Positions 1-6,143 of a stretch of DNA of 10,108 nt are shown here, one piece after another. This DNA is from Halomonas sp. (GTDB lineage Bacteria; Pseudomonadota; Gammaproteobacteria; Pseudomonadales; Halomonadaceae): contig PWIZ01000330.1 in the NCBI GenBank assembly GCA_003560175.1, forward strand, positions 1-10,108, given 5' to 3'. The notes under the pieces were generated by a model, which did not search any database, was not told the DNA's origin, and saw only the letters and a program-made list of their open reading frames with translations. Numbering within the stretch: position 1 is the first letter of the stretch; each line of letters begins with the position of its first letter. The position numbers and the translations under genes were made by a program.

Positions 1-1
1 C

Positions 2-850
2 TCAGGGCCAGCTGTAGACGCCGCGGTTGAGGGCGTCACGGAAGGCCGAATGGACCTTGTTGCCGCGCAGGGTGGCACCGCTGTAGCCATCGATGTCCTC
101 CGCCAGGCGCTCGGGCTCGTAGAGGGCGAAGATGGCGGTCAGCGGCTGACCTTCGAGGCCCTCGGCTAGCTGCTGGTGCTGCACCCACACCGGGTAGAGG
201 TCGTCATCCTCGTCCAGCCGACGGTAGTCGACGTCGCGGTAGGCCAGGTGACGATAGCTGATGTTCGACAGCTGGCCATCGCGCAGGTCGAACTGCACGT
301 TGACCTGCATCTCGCCGCCATCGCCGAACACGCCGCGGTAGCGGCCATCCAGCGGCAGGCCCAGCAGCGCCCGGTGCAGACGCTCATCCTCGGCGGGAGA
401 GAGCCGCGCCTGGTCGCTGTCGGCCTCGCCGTTCGCGTTGCCGTTCGCCTCGGTGGCGGCCTCGGACTCCACCGGTTCGCCCTCCTCGTCCATCAGTCGC
501 CCGATCAGATACGCCTCGAGCATCCCCTCCGCCCGCGGACTGTGGGGCACGCCGGGACGCTTGTTGTTCCAGCCCTCGGTGGCCTCCCGGCCGCACCACT
601 CGAGGATCACTTCCTCCTCGGTGGGGTGGTCGGGCACATAGTCGGTGATGTCGTAGACCCGACCATGGATAGCTTTCCAGCAGCTATCGGCGCCATCGTG
701 CTCGGCCAGCTCGTCCAGGGTGATGGGGGCAAGGCCTTCGACATCGGCTTCGTCGCGCTCGCTGCTCGAGAGCGCGCTGACCGAGACCAGGGTCAACAGA
801 CTCGCCACGAAGACGATAAAGGCAGAGTAGGCGATCTTGTTCATGTTCAT
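2..850 (-). CDS. Membrane-anchored cytochrome b5 / FMN-binding (flavinylated) protein
   Basis: This 282-residue protein probably carries electrons on the outer face of the cytoplasmic membrane. Residues 6-26 are a hydrophobic signal anchor. Residues about 42-119 are a cytochrome b5-like domain, with likely haem ligands H75 (VPDHP) and H103 (VPHSP). Residues about 121-150 are an acidic, Asn/Ala-rich linker. Residues about 168-280 are an FMN-binding domain ending in D254-G-Y-S-G-A-T260, which matches the motif that ApbE flavinylates on Thr in NqrC and RnfG. Two cysteines, C57 and C86, could form a disulfide in the periplasm. The usual HPGG of cytochrome b5 reads HPTE here. The chosen ATG overlaps the stop of the upstream flavocytochrome gene as ATGA, which implies translational coupling. 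The longer frame would need 32 more residues inside that gene. Domain calls rest on motifs. Electron flow is inferred, and no apbE gene is in the window. Confidence 0.85.
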   Translation of the reverse strand: MNMNKIAYSAFIVFVASLLTLVSVSALSSSERDEADVEGLAPITLDELAEHDGADSCWKAIHGRVYDITDYVPDHPTEEEVILEWCGREATEGWNNKRPGVPHSPRAEGMLEAYLIGRLMDEEGEPVESEAATEANGNANGEADSDQARLSPAEDERLHRALLGLPLDGRYRGVFGDGGEMQVNVQFDLRDGQLSNISYRHLAYRDVDYRRLDEDDDLYPVWVQHQQLAEGLEGQPLTAIFALYEPERLAEDIDGYSGATLRGNKVHSAFRDALNRGVYSWP

Positions 851-2139
851 AGGAAATCGAAGACCTCGCTGTGGATGCGTGAAGCGGGCACTCCCTGTCC
901 GGCCAGCAGCCGCTGCAGGTGGGCGTTCATGGCCGGCGGGCCGCAAAGAAATATCTCTCGCTCGGTGTAGTCGGGGCAGTGCGCGCGCAGGAAGGCCTCG
1001 TCCAGCCGGCCACGCTCTCGGGAATAGTGCTGCGTGAAGGCGAAGGCCTCATGGGCCTCGGCGATCCCCTGGAGCTCTTCCCGATAGTAGGCGCGAACGG
1101 AATCGCTGGCGAGGTAGAACAGATGGACGTGACCACCGAGGCTCGCCCCAGCGGCCAGATCGCGAGCGCCGCCGACGAAGGGAGTGATGCCGATACCACC
1201 GCCCACCCAGAGCATGTCGCGCTCGGGGAAGCGGCGCCCGAAGAACTCCCCATAGGGGCCCTCGATCAACACCCGGGTCTCGGGTGTGACCGCCTGAAGG
1301 GCCTGGCTGGCGTCGCCCAGGTCCTTGATACCAATGCGCAGGCGCGAATCCGACGGCGCCGAGGCGATGGTATAGGGGTGCTCTTCGCCGCGCCCGGCGG
1401 AAAGCGTCTCGTCCAGCGGCGAGAGATAGACGAACTGCCCCGCCTCGTGCCGGATGCCTCCCCCCTCGGGACGCAGCACCAGTTCCACCACCCCCCGTGC
1501 CAGGGGGTCCACCGCCTCGACGCGGTAGGCATGCCGACGCCGTGGCGCCACCCCCTTGCGCCAGGCGATGGCGCCCAGCCCGGCGATGCCCAGCAGCCAC
1601 CAGGGCCAGGCCTCGCCGGCCAGCAGCAGGGCGTGCCAGAGCCCCAGCAGCAGCGCCGCCGCTGAGACCAGGTGCAGGCGCTTCCAGCGCTGATAGTGGG
1701 GCTGGCCGAAGAAGTCGAAGGTGGGCGCCAGGAACACCACCAGCGCCAGCCAGGCCAGCCAGCCGAGCCATATGCTGCCATGGGAAACCGGCGGGAAGAG
1801 GGTCGCCACCGCGGCGTCCAGGGAAGCCGGCACCGCCGCCAGCCCCAGCGCCAGGGCGTGGACCATCACCAGGATGAAGGCGGTGAAGCCCAGCCAGTGG
1901 TGCAGATGCCAGAGCCGCGCGAGTCCTCCGAAGGGGCGATCGAAGCCCGGCGCCCGGCAGCTCACCGCCCCGGCAAGCAGCATCATGGCGAGCCCCAGAA
2001 TGCCGGCGACCCGGCCGACCCAGGTCAGCCACAGCTCCGGCGGCCCGTCGAGGCCGCCCAGGCGCGGCAGCGCCACCGCAAGCGGCAGCAGCAGTGCCGC
2101 GATCAGGACCATATCACCCGTTTTCAGCCATCGTCGCAT
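847..2139 (-). CDS. Ferric-reductase-like transmembrane flavocytochrome (FAD/NAD(P)H oxidoreductase)
   Basis: This 430-residue membrane protein likely passes electrons from cytosolic NAD(P)H through FAD and two membrane b haems to the periplasm. Residues 1-195 hold about six hydrophobic helices of the ferric-reductase-like type. Histidine pairs spaced 13 apart, H81/H94 and H156/H169, are plausible haem ligands. The basic run RRR near residue 200 after the last helix puts the C-terminal half in the cytosol. Residues about 203-300 are an FAD-binding barrel with HPYTIAS (254-260) and GPYGEFF. Residues about 308-430 are an NAD-binding fold with GGGIGITPF (313-321) and FLCGPPAMN (397-405). GGGAGG lies four bases before the ATG. 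The stop overlaps the start of the cytochrome b5/FMN gene, its likely electron acceptor. The family includes ferric reductases, NADPH oxidases and ferredoxin-reductase-like proteins. The exact acceptor cannot be read from sequence. Confidence 0.85.
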   Translation of the reverse strand: MRRWLKTGDMVLIAALLLPLAVALPRLGGLDGPPELWLTWVGRVAGILGLAMMLLAGAVSCRAPGFDRPFGGLARLWHLHHWLGFTAFILVMVHALALGLAAVPASLDAAVATLFPPVSHGSIWLGWLAWLALVVFLAPTFDFFGQPHYQRWKRLHLVSAAALLLGLWHALLLAGEAWPWWLLGIAGLGAIAWRKGVAPRRRHAYRVEAVDPLARGVVELVLRPEGGGIRHEAGQFVYLSPLDETLSAGRGEEHPYTIASAPSDSRLRIGIKDLGDASQALQAVTPETRVLIEGPYGEFFGRRFPERDMLWVGGGIGITPFVGGARDLAAGASLGGHVHLFYLASDSVRAYYREELQGIAEAHEAFAFTQHYSRERGRLDEAFLRAHCPDYTEREIFLCGPPAMNAHLQRLLAGQGVPASRIHSEVFDFL

Positions 2140-2143
2140 GCTC

Positions 2144-2149
2144 CCTCCC
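2144..2149 (-). promoter_or_regulatory. Ribosome binding site of the flavocytochrome gene
   Basis: On the minus strand GGGAGG stands four bases before the ATG at 2139, within a purine-rich run. It supports that ATG as the start. Confidence 0.6.
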
Positions 2150-2158
2150 CTTTCACCG

Positions 2159-2171
2159 ACTGACTGTCAGT
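2159..2171. promoter_or_regulatory. Palindrome ACTGACTGTCAGT in divergent intergenic region, possible operator
   Basis: This is a perfect 6+1+6 inverted repeat, 20 bp upstream of the flavocytochrome start codon and inside the region shared with the rightward operon. Its half TGTCAG recurs at 2232-2237 and, inverted, at 2268-2273. The position suits an operator for the leftward genes. No known regulator is assigned, and short palindromes occur by chance. Confidence 0.35.
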
Positions 2172-2223
2172 GTCGCCGATCGGCGCCAGCCTTCAAGGCG
2201 GAGCGCCATTTGCTGCATGGAGA

Positions 2224-2237
2224 TTGACCTGTGTCAG
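2224..2237. promoter_or_regulatory. Fnr/Dnr-like inverted repeat TTGAC-N4-GTCAG
   Basis: TTGAC and GTCAG are separated by four bases. This resembles the Crp/Fnr-family box TTGAY-N4-RTCAA used by Fnr, FixK and Dnr, with one mismatch in the outer position of the right arm. It lies 69 bp upstream of the ATG at 2307. No good -10 hexamer is visible at the distance expected for activation, so control by oxygen or nitric oxide is only a possibility. Confidence 0.3.
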
Positions 2238-2296
2238 GGCAGAATCCTGCTCAGGGTCCACGCTGAACTGACAACAACGACAAGATTCCATGAATC

Positions 2297-2301
2297 AGGA
2301 G
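2297..2301 (+). promoter_or_regulatory. Ribosome binding site deciding the start of the EB_dh-type gene
   Basis: AGGAG lies five bases before the ATG at 2307. The open frame extends upstream to 2094, through the intergenic region and into the opposite gene. This site and the signal-anchor sequence right after the ATG identify 2307 as the start. Confidence 0.7.
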
Positions 2302-2306
2302 TTCAC

Positions 2307-3740
2307 ATGGCAAGTCACGACAAGGGCGCTGGGTCCTGGCTGGTCTTCGGGCTGCCGGTTGCCCTCGGGCTGGCCTGGATCACCCAGGGCACCGGTATCA
2401 TCGAGAACGATCTCGAACGCAACATCCATATCCCCGATGAGCTGACCATGCCGCTGCAGGTGCAGGCCGCCTACAATGGCGAGCAGATCTTCTTCCGCTA
2501 CCGCTGGCCCGCCGAGCAGGCCTTTCTCTACCACGACATGCTGCGTTACGAGGGCGGCGAGTGGATCCGCCATGGCAGCTCGCGTGCAGGCCCCGACCCC
2601 GACAACACCTACGAGGATCGCGTGACCATGCTGGTCGACGACGGCAGCGTGCCAGAGTTCGGCCGCTATGGCGGCTATATCACCGTCGGCGACCAGATGC
2701 GCTACTTCAGCAATTCCGCCAGCCCCGCCGAGGTCGGGGAGCACCCGCACTTGGGCGAGACCCTGGGACAGAGCGATGTGCGCAAGTACCTGCCGGCCAC
2801 GCGGTCCAACCAGCAAGACTGGCGCAGCGTGGTGGACGCCGACATGCTGGCGGCCCAGCGCGAGGCCGGCTACTTCCTGGATCTCTGGCACTGGCGAGCC
2901 GGGCGCTCCAACCCGATCGACGTTTCTGACGACCAGTGGATCGGGGAGTATCGCTTCGGTGACGGCGGTACGGGCCCCTATACCACCAACTGGGACAGCG
3001 AAAGCGGCCAGCCCCGCTGGATGCTGGACCCCGAGGCGGTGGGTCAGCGGAGCCTACACTGGGAGGATGTGGAAGCCAATCGCCACGACTTCGATGGCCT
3101 CTACTACCTAGCCGAGGACTTTGCCATCGAGTTCGATCCCGACAACGACTGGCAGAACGGCGACGTGATCCCGCGACGGCTGCTGCGCGAACCCGCTGGG
3201 TCCCGGGGCGACATCGCCGTGCATGGCCAGGCGCGCTGGGAAGATGGCTACTGGGACGTCACCCTGGTTCGCGACATGGATACCCGAAGCCCCCTGGACG
3301 ACAAGGCATTTCGCGAGCAGGGCATCTACGACATCGGCATCGGTGTGCATCGCGATGCCACCGGCAGCCGCTGGCACTATGTCTCGCACCCCTACACCGT
3401 GGGCCTGGGACGCGATGCCGACTTCCAGGCAACGGCCTTCGAGGGGGGCTCGCCGGACTGGTCGTCTGGATGGTTCGAGATGACCCTGTTCTACCCCGGC
3501 CAGGTCGACTGGCCGCTGCTGATCAGCCGCGCCCATGCCGGCGCCGAGGATATCGCCGAGGGCACCCCGGTCCGTGCACGTCACAGCGAGAAACAGCTCG
3601 CCCTCTACGGGGTGGAGATGGAATTCAACGATGCCATCACTACCCGGTGGTGGGTGACCCTGATCGCCGGCCTGATCGCCATGCTTGGCGTCACCCTCGC
3701 ACTGCTGCCCAACTTCCGCCCGACTCAAGGAGGTCGCTGA
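2307..3740 (+). CDS. Ethylbenzene-dehydrogenase-type (EB_dh) haem-binding protein, membrane anchored
   Basis: This 477-residue protein is related to the haem-binding gamma subunit of ethylbenzene and dimethyl sulfide dehydrogenases. That domain binds one b haem in the periplasm and passes electrons between a molybdenum enzyme and a partner. Residues 10-26 are a hydrophobic N-terminal segment. Residues about 45-430 form the soluble part, including LWHWRAGRSNP (193-203) and a C-terminal block, YDIGIGVHRD through the YVSHPYTVGLG segment (341-368), typical of the family. Residues 447-467 are a C-terminal helix with a short basic tail. It is about twice the length of a stand-alone gamma subunit and has two membrane anchors. 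No catalytic Mo/Fe-S subunit is encoded nearby. The next gene follows after one base behind a strong ribosome site, so the two form an operon. The family call is by pattern recognition, and the haem ligands are not established. Confidence 0.75.
   Translation: MASHDKGAGSWLVFGLPVALGLAWITQGTGIIENDLERNIHIPDELTMPLQVQAAYNGEQIFFRYRWPAEQAFLYHDMLRYEGGEWIRHGSSRAGPDPDNTYEDRVTMLVDDGSVPEFGRYGGYITVGDQMRYFSNSASPAEVGEHPHLGETLGQSDVRKYLPATRSNQQDWRSVVDADMLAAQREAGYFLDLWHWRAGRSNPIDVSDDQWIGEYRFGDGGTGPYTTNWDSESGQPRWMLDPEAVGQRSLHWEDVEANRHDFDGLYYLAEDFAIEFDPDNDWQNGDVIPRRLLREPAGSRGDIAVHGQARWEDGYWDVTLVRDMDTRSPLDDKAFREQGIYDIGIGVHRDATGSRWHYVSHPYTVGLGRDADFQATAFEGGSPDWSSGWFEMTLFYPGQVDWPLLISRAHAGAEDIAEGTPVRARHSEKQLALYGVEMEFNDAITTRWWVTLIAGLIAMLGVTLALLPNFRPTQGGR
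3727..3734 (+). promoter_or_regulatory. Strong ribosome binding site inside the end of the EB_dh-type gene
   Basis: AAGGAGGT is a full-length Shine-Dalgarno sequence seven bases before the ATG at 3742. It lies within the last codons of the preceding gene, consistent with tight coupling of the two products. Confidence 0.7.
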
Positions 3741-3741
3741 C

Positions 3742-4293
3742 ATGGCCGCCACACACCATATGCTGATCCACTTCCCGCTGGCCTTCTGGGCGCTGGCCAC
3801 CCTGATGATCCTGTATGGGGCCGTGATGACCGGCCGGCTGGCCGAGCTCAGCCGCGCCACCCTGCTGCCGGTGCTGCTGCTCAGCCTGCTGGGGGCCCTG
3901 GCGGGCATTGTCAGCGGCTTCCTGATCTGGCCGATGGAGGCCAACCTCTCGAGCCCCCTGGCGCGCAACCATATCCTGATGGCGTTCTGGTCGCTGGGTG
4001 TCTTCACCATGCTTACCGTGCTGGTGTGGCGGGGAGGCGAGGCCGCCTTCGACGGCGCCCGCCGCTGGGCGCTGGTGATCCTGGCACTGATCGGAGGCCT
4101 GTTCTTCGCCACTGCCGGTACCCTGGGCGGCCACCTGCTGGGCTCCTCCACCGCCTTCTCGCTGCTCATCGAGCTGCTCGGCTGGGAGGTCTACACCACC
4201 TTCTACAGCCCCCTCTGGGTCGTTGCCATCATGGTGCTCATCGGCCTGGCCCTGGGGGCACTCGGCATCATGAACCGGCGCAGAGCCGGCTGA
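3742..4293 (+). CDS. DUF2231-like four-helix membrane protein
   Basis: This 183-residue integral membrane protein has four main hydrophobic helices, at about residues 9-28, 40-63, 76-96 and 108-130, and a further one at 157-177. It begins with HHMLIHFPLAFW, the histidine-rich opening of DUF2231-type proteins. It also has RNHILMAFW (75-83) and GGHLLG (129-134). Histidines H10, H77 and H131 fall at or within helix ends and are candidates for b-haem ligands, although haem binding is an inference. It starts one base after the EB_dh-type gene stops and is the last gene before a hairpin terminator. It could anchor the haem protein or exchange electrons with quinone. DUF2231 has no settled function, so no biochemical role is assigned. 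Confidence 0.75.
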   Translation: MAATHHMLIHFPLAFWALATLMILYGAVMTGRLAELSRATLLPVLLLSLLGALAGIVSGFLIWPMEANLSSPLARNHILMAFWSLGVFTMLTVLVWRGGEAAFDGARRWALVILALIGGLFFATAGTLGGHLLGSSTAFSLLIELLGWEVYTTFYSPLWVVAIMVLIGLALGALGIMNRRRAG

Positions 4294-4317
4294 CAGCTGC
4301 ACCATTCCCGACCCCGA

Positions 4318-4357
4318 AACGCAAGCGACCCCGCCATCTGGCGGGGTCGCTTGCGTT
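4318..4357. terminator. Bidirectional intrinsic terminator hairpin between convergent operons
   Basis: An 18-bp perfect stem, AACGCAAGCGACCCCGCC and its complement, is closed by the four-base loop ATCT. It lies 24 bp after the rightward DUF2231-like gene and 19 bp after the leftward purK. T-rich tracts are short on both sides (GCGTT and, on the minus strand, GCGTTTC), but the stem strength and convergent placement support termination in both directions. Confidence 0.8.
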
Positions 4358-4376
4358 GACACACTGCAGCGTCGGG

Positions 4377-5489
4377 CTATTCGAAGCTGAAGCGCGGCTC
4401 GGGGGCCTCGGGCAGCAGGGCCGCACAGGCACGCACCCGCTCCATCAGCACCTCATGGGTCGGGGCCACCAGGTTGACGTGAGCCAGCTTGCGCCCGGGG
4501 CGCTCGCTCTTGTCGTAGCGGTGCAGGTGGGCGTCTGGCAGGGCGAGGATCGCCGCCGGGTCGCCCTCACGGCCGATCACGTTGACCATGCAGGTGGGCA
4601 TACGCGCCGAGGTATCGCCCAGCGGCAGCCCCTGGATGGCGCGCAGGTGGTTCTCGAACTGGCTGGTCACCGCGCCGTCCATGGTCCAGTGGCCGGAGTT
4701 GTGCACCCGCGGCGCCATCTCGTTGGCCAGCAGGCTGCCGTCGGCACACTGGAAGAGCTCCAGCGTCAGCACCCCCACATAGTCGAGCTCGTCGAGCAGC
4801 GCGCGGATATAGCCGTCGGCGGTCTGCTGGACGCTGTCGTCCAGATCCGGCATGGGCGCCACGGAGTAGCGCAGGATGCCATCCACATGCTGGTTCTCGG
4901 CCATGGGGTAGAAGACCACCTCGCCGTCGCGGCCGCGCACGGCGATGATCGACACCTCGCGCACGAACTCCACGAAGGACTCCACGATCAGCCGCGGATG
5001 GCCGATGGCGCGCCAGGCTTCCGCCGCCTCGTCGGGGTCGCGGATCACTGCCTGGCCCTTGCCGTCGTAGCCCTCAGTGACCGACTTGGCCACCACCGGG
5101 CAACCCAGTTCCCGGGCCGCGGCCGCAAGCTCGTCGGCATGTTCCACCAGGCGGTAGGCCGGGGTGGGAATGCCCAGGCGGTCGAACAGCGCCTTCTCCT
5201 CGGCGCGGTTCTGGCAGACGCGGATCGCCTCGCTGGACGGGTAGACCGGCCTGACCTCCTCGATAGCCTGGACCAGCGACACCGGCAGGTGCTCGAACTC
5301 ATAGGTCACGAGGTCTACCTTATCCAGAAAGGCGTCGAGGTGCCTGCGATCCGTATCTATCATCACGTCCCCGATGCCGGCACTGGGGTGGCCGGTGGTA
5401 TCGAGGAAGGTGAAGCGATTGGCCAGGGGGTAGCCGGCCAGGGCCAGCATGCGGCCCAGCTGGCCGGCGCCGAGAACGCCGATATTCAT
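4377..5489 (-). CDS. purK: N5-carboxyaminoimidazole ribonucleotide synthase PurK
   Basis: PurK is a cytosolic enzyme that uses ATP and bicarbonate to turn 5-aminoimidazole ribonucleotide into N5-CAIR, the substrate of PurE in de novo purine synthesis. The 370 residues fit the family (about 355 in E. coli). GAGQLGRM (7-14) opens the N-terminal fold. The ATP-grasp domain has YDGKGQ (141-146) and NEMAPRVHNSGHWT (256-269). The C-terminal block includes YDKSERPGRKLAHV (325-338). It lies directly downstream of purE on the same strand. The chosen ATG gives the usual family start, M-x-(I/V)-G-V-L-G, with GGA seven bases upstream. An in-frame ATG six codons earlier, at 5507, sits only four bases after the purE stop and is the alternative start. 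Translation appears coupled to purE in either case. Confidence 0.96.
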   Translation of the reverse strand: MNIGVLGAGQLGRMLALAGYPLANRFTFLDTTGHPSAGIGDVMIDTDRRHLDAFLDKVDLVTYEFEHLPVSLVQAIEEVRPVYPSSEAIRVCQNRAEEKALFDRLGIPTPAYRLVEHADELAAAARELGCPVVAKSVTEGYDGKGQAVIRDPDEAAEAWRAIGHPRLIVESFVEFVREVSIIAVRGRDGEVVFYPMAENQHVDGILRYSVAPMPDLDDSVQQTADGYIRALLDELDYVGVLTLELFQCADGSLLANEMAPRVHNSGHWTMDGAVTSQFENHLRAIQGLPLGDTSARMPTCMVNVIGREGDPAAILALPDAHLHRYDKSERPGRKLAHVNLVAPTHEVLMERVRACAALLPEAPEPRFSFE

Positions 5490-5511
5490 GATTTTTTCCA
5501 CGACCATCACC

Positions 5512-6021
5512 TCACTCGCTGTCGGGACGGGGATCGGGATTGTCGAGCACCGCCTGGGTCTGCTCGGCCCGGAACGCCTCCACGGCGGCGCGCACTCTCT
5601 CATCCTGCAGGCCGACGATCTGGGCGGCCAGCAAGCCGGCGTTGGTGGCACCGGCCTTGCCGATGGCCAGGGTGCCCACGGCGATACCGCCGGGCATCTG
5701 GACGATGGAGAGCAGGGAATCCAGGCCCTTGAGCGCCTTGGACTCCACCGGCACGCCGAGCACGGGCAGCGCAGTCTGGGAAGCTACCATGCCCGGCAGA
5801 TGGGCGGCGCCGCCGGCGCCGGCCACGATCACCTGAAGACCTCGGTTGGCGGCGGATCTCGCGTAGTCGAAGAGCAGGTCCGGGGTGCGATGGGCGGAAA
5901 CCACGCGGGTCTCGCAGGGCACGCCCAGACGCTCGAGCATCGCCACGGCGTGTTCCATCACCGGCCAGTCGGACTTCGACCCCATGATCACACCAACCTT
6001 CGGCGACTGTTCGGACTGCAT
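5512..6021 (-). CDS. purE: N5-carboxyaminoimidazole ribonucleotide mutase PurE (class I)
   Basis: PurE moves the carboxyl group of N5-CAIR to carbon 4, giving CAIR for de novo purine synthesis. The family works as a cytosolic octamer. The 169 residues equal the E. coli length. Visible motifs are GSKSDWP (14-20), the catalytic-loop AHRTP with H45 (43-47), [11 protein letters not shown] (68-78) and [14 protein letters not shown] (108-121). The presence of purK next door marks it as the class I mutase rather than the class II carboxylase. The ATG at 6021 has GAGGAG six bases upstream. The longer frame from 6063 is rejected because it would begin inside the candidate promoter -10 region and because homologues begin near this Met. 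It is the first gene of the purEK operon. Confidence 0.97.
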   Translation of the reverse strand: MQSEQSPKVGVIMGSKSDWPVMEHAVAMLERLGVPCETRVVSAHRTPDLLFDYARSAANRGLQVIVAGAGGAAHLPGMVASQTALPVLGVPVESKALKGLDSLLSIVQMPGGIAVGTLAIGKAGATNAGLLAAQIVGLQDERVRAAVEAFRAEQTQAVLDNPDPRPDSE

Positions 6022-6027
6022 GGACTG

Positions 6028-6033
6028 CTCCTC
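6028..6033 (-). promoter_or_regulatory. Ribosome binding site deciding the purE start
   Basis: On the minus strand GAGGAG lies six bases before the ATG at 6021. It favours that ATG over the upstream in-frame start at 6063. Confidence 0.7.
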
Positions 6034-6063
6034 GGCAACTGCCTGGGTAAAGGAAAGCCGCAC

Positions 6064-6092
6064 ATTCTAGCGGCGCGGCTGCTCCGCGTCAC
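6064..6092 (-). promoter_or_regulatory. Candidate sigma-70 promoter of purEK
   Basis: Reading leftward, GTGACG (4 of 6 matches to the -35 consensus) and TAGAAT (5 of 6 matches to the -10 consensus) are separated by exactly 17 bases. Transcription would begin near 6057, leaving a leader of about 36 bases before purE. The GC-rich spacer can fold as CGCGG-N5-CCGCG. No PurR-type operator was recognised beside it. Confidence 0.5.
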
Positions 6093-6143
6093 CTTGACCA
6101 CCCGGGCAGGCTAGCGGACCTTGCGGCGGAATGGCCTAGCGCA

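Noticed and set aside
176..970. 264-codon + strand frame opposite the b5/FMN gene
   Set aside because: It spans the end of one gene and most of another on the opposite strand, has no recognisable motif, and is explained by GC bias.
2224..2229. TTGACC as a sigma-70 -35 box for the gene at 2307
   Set aside because: No sequence resembling TATAAT lies 16-18 bases downstream. The bases fit better as one arm of the Fnr-like inverted repeat.
4318..4357. Arms ACGCAAGCG and CGCTTGCGT look like a PurR operator near pur genes
   Set aside because: The PurR box has contiguous arms (ACGCAAACGTTTGCGT type) and lies at promoters. Here the arms are 20 or more bases apart, inside a hairpin at the 3' ends of genes.
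4026..5732. 568-codon + strand frame through the DUF2231-like gene, the terminator and purK
   Set aside because: It would read through an 18-bp terminator stem and oppose purK along its whole length. The real genes in other frames have clear family motifs.
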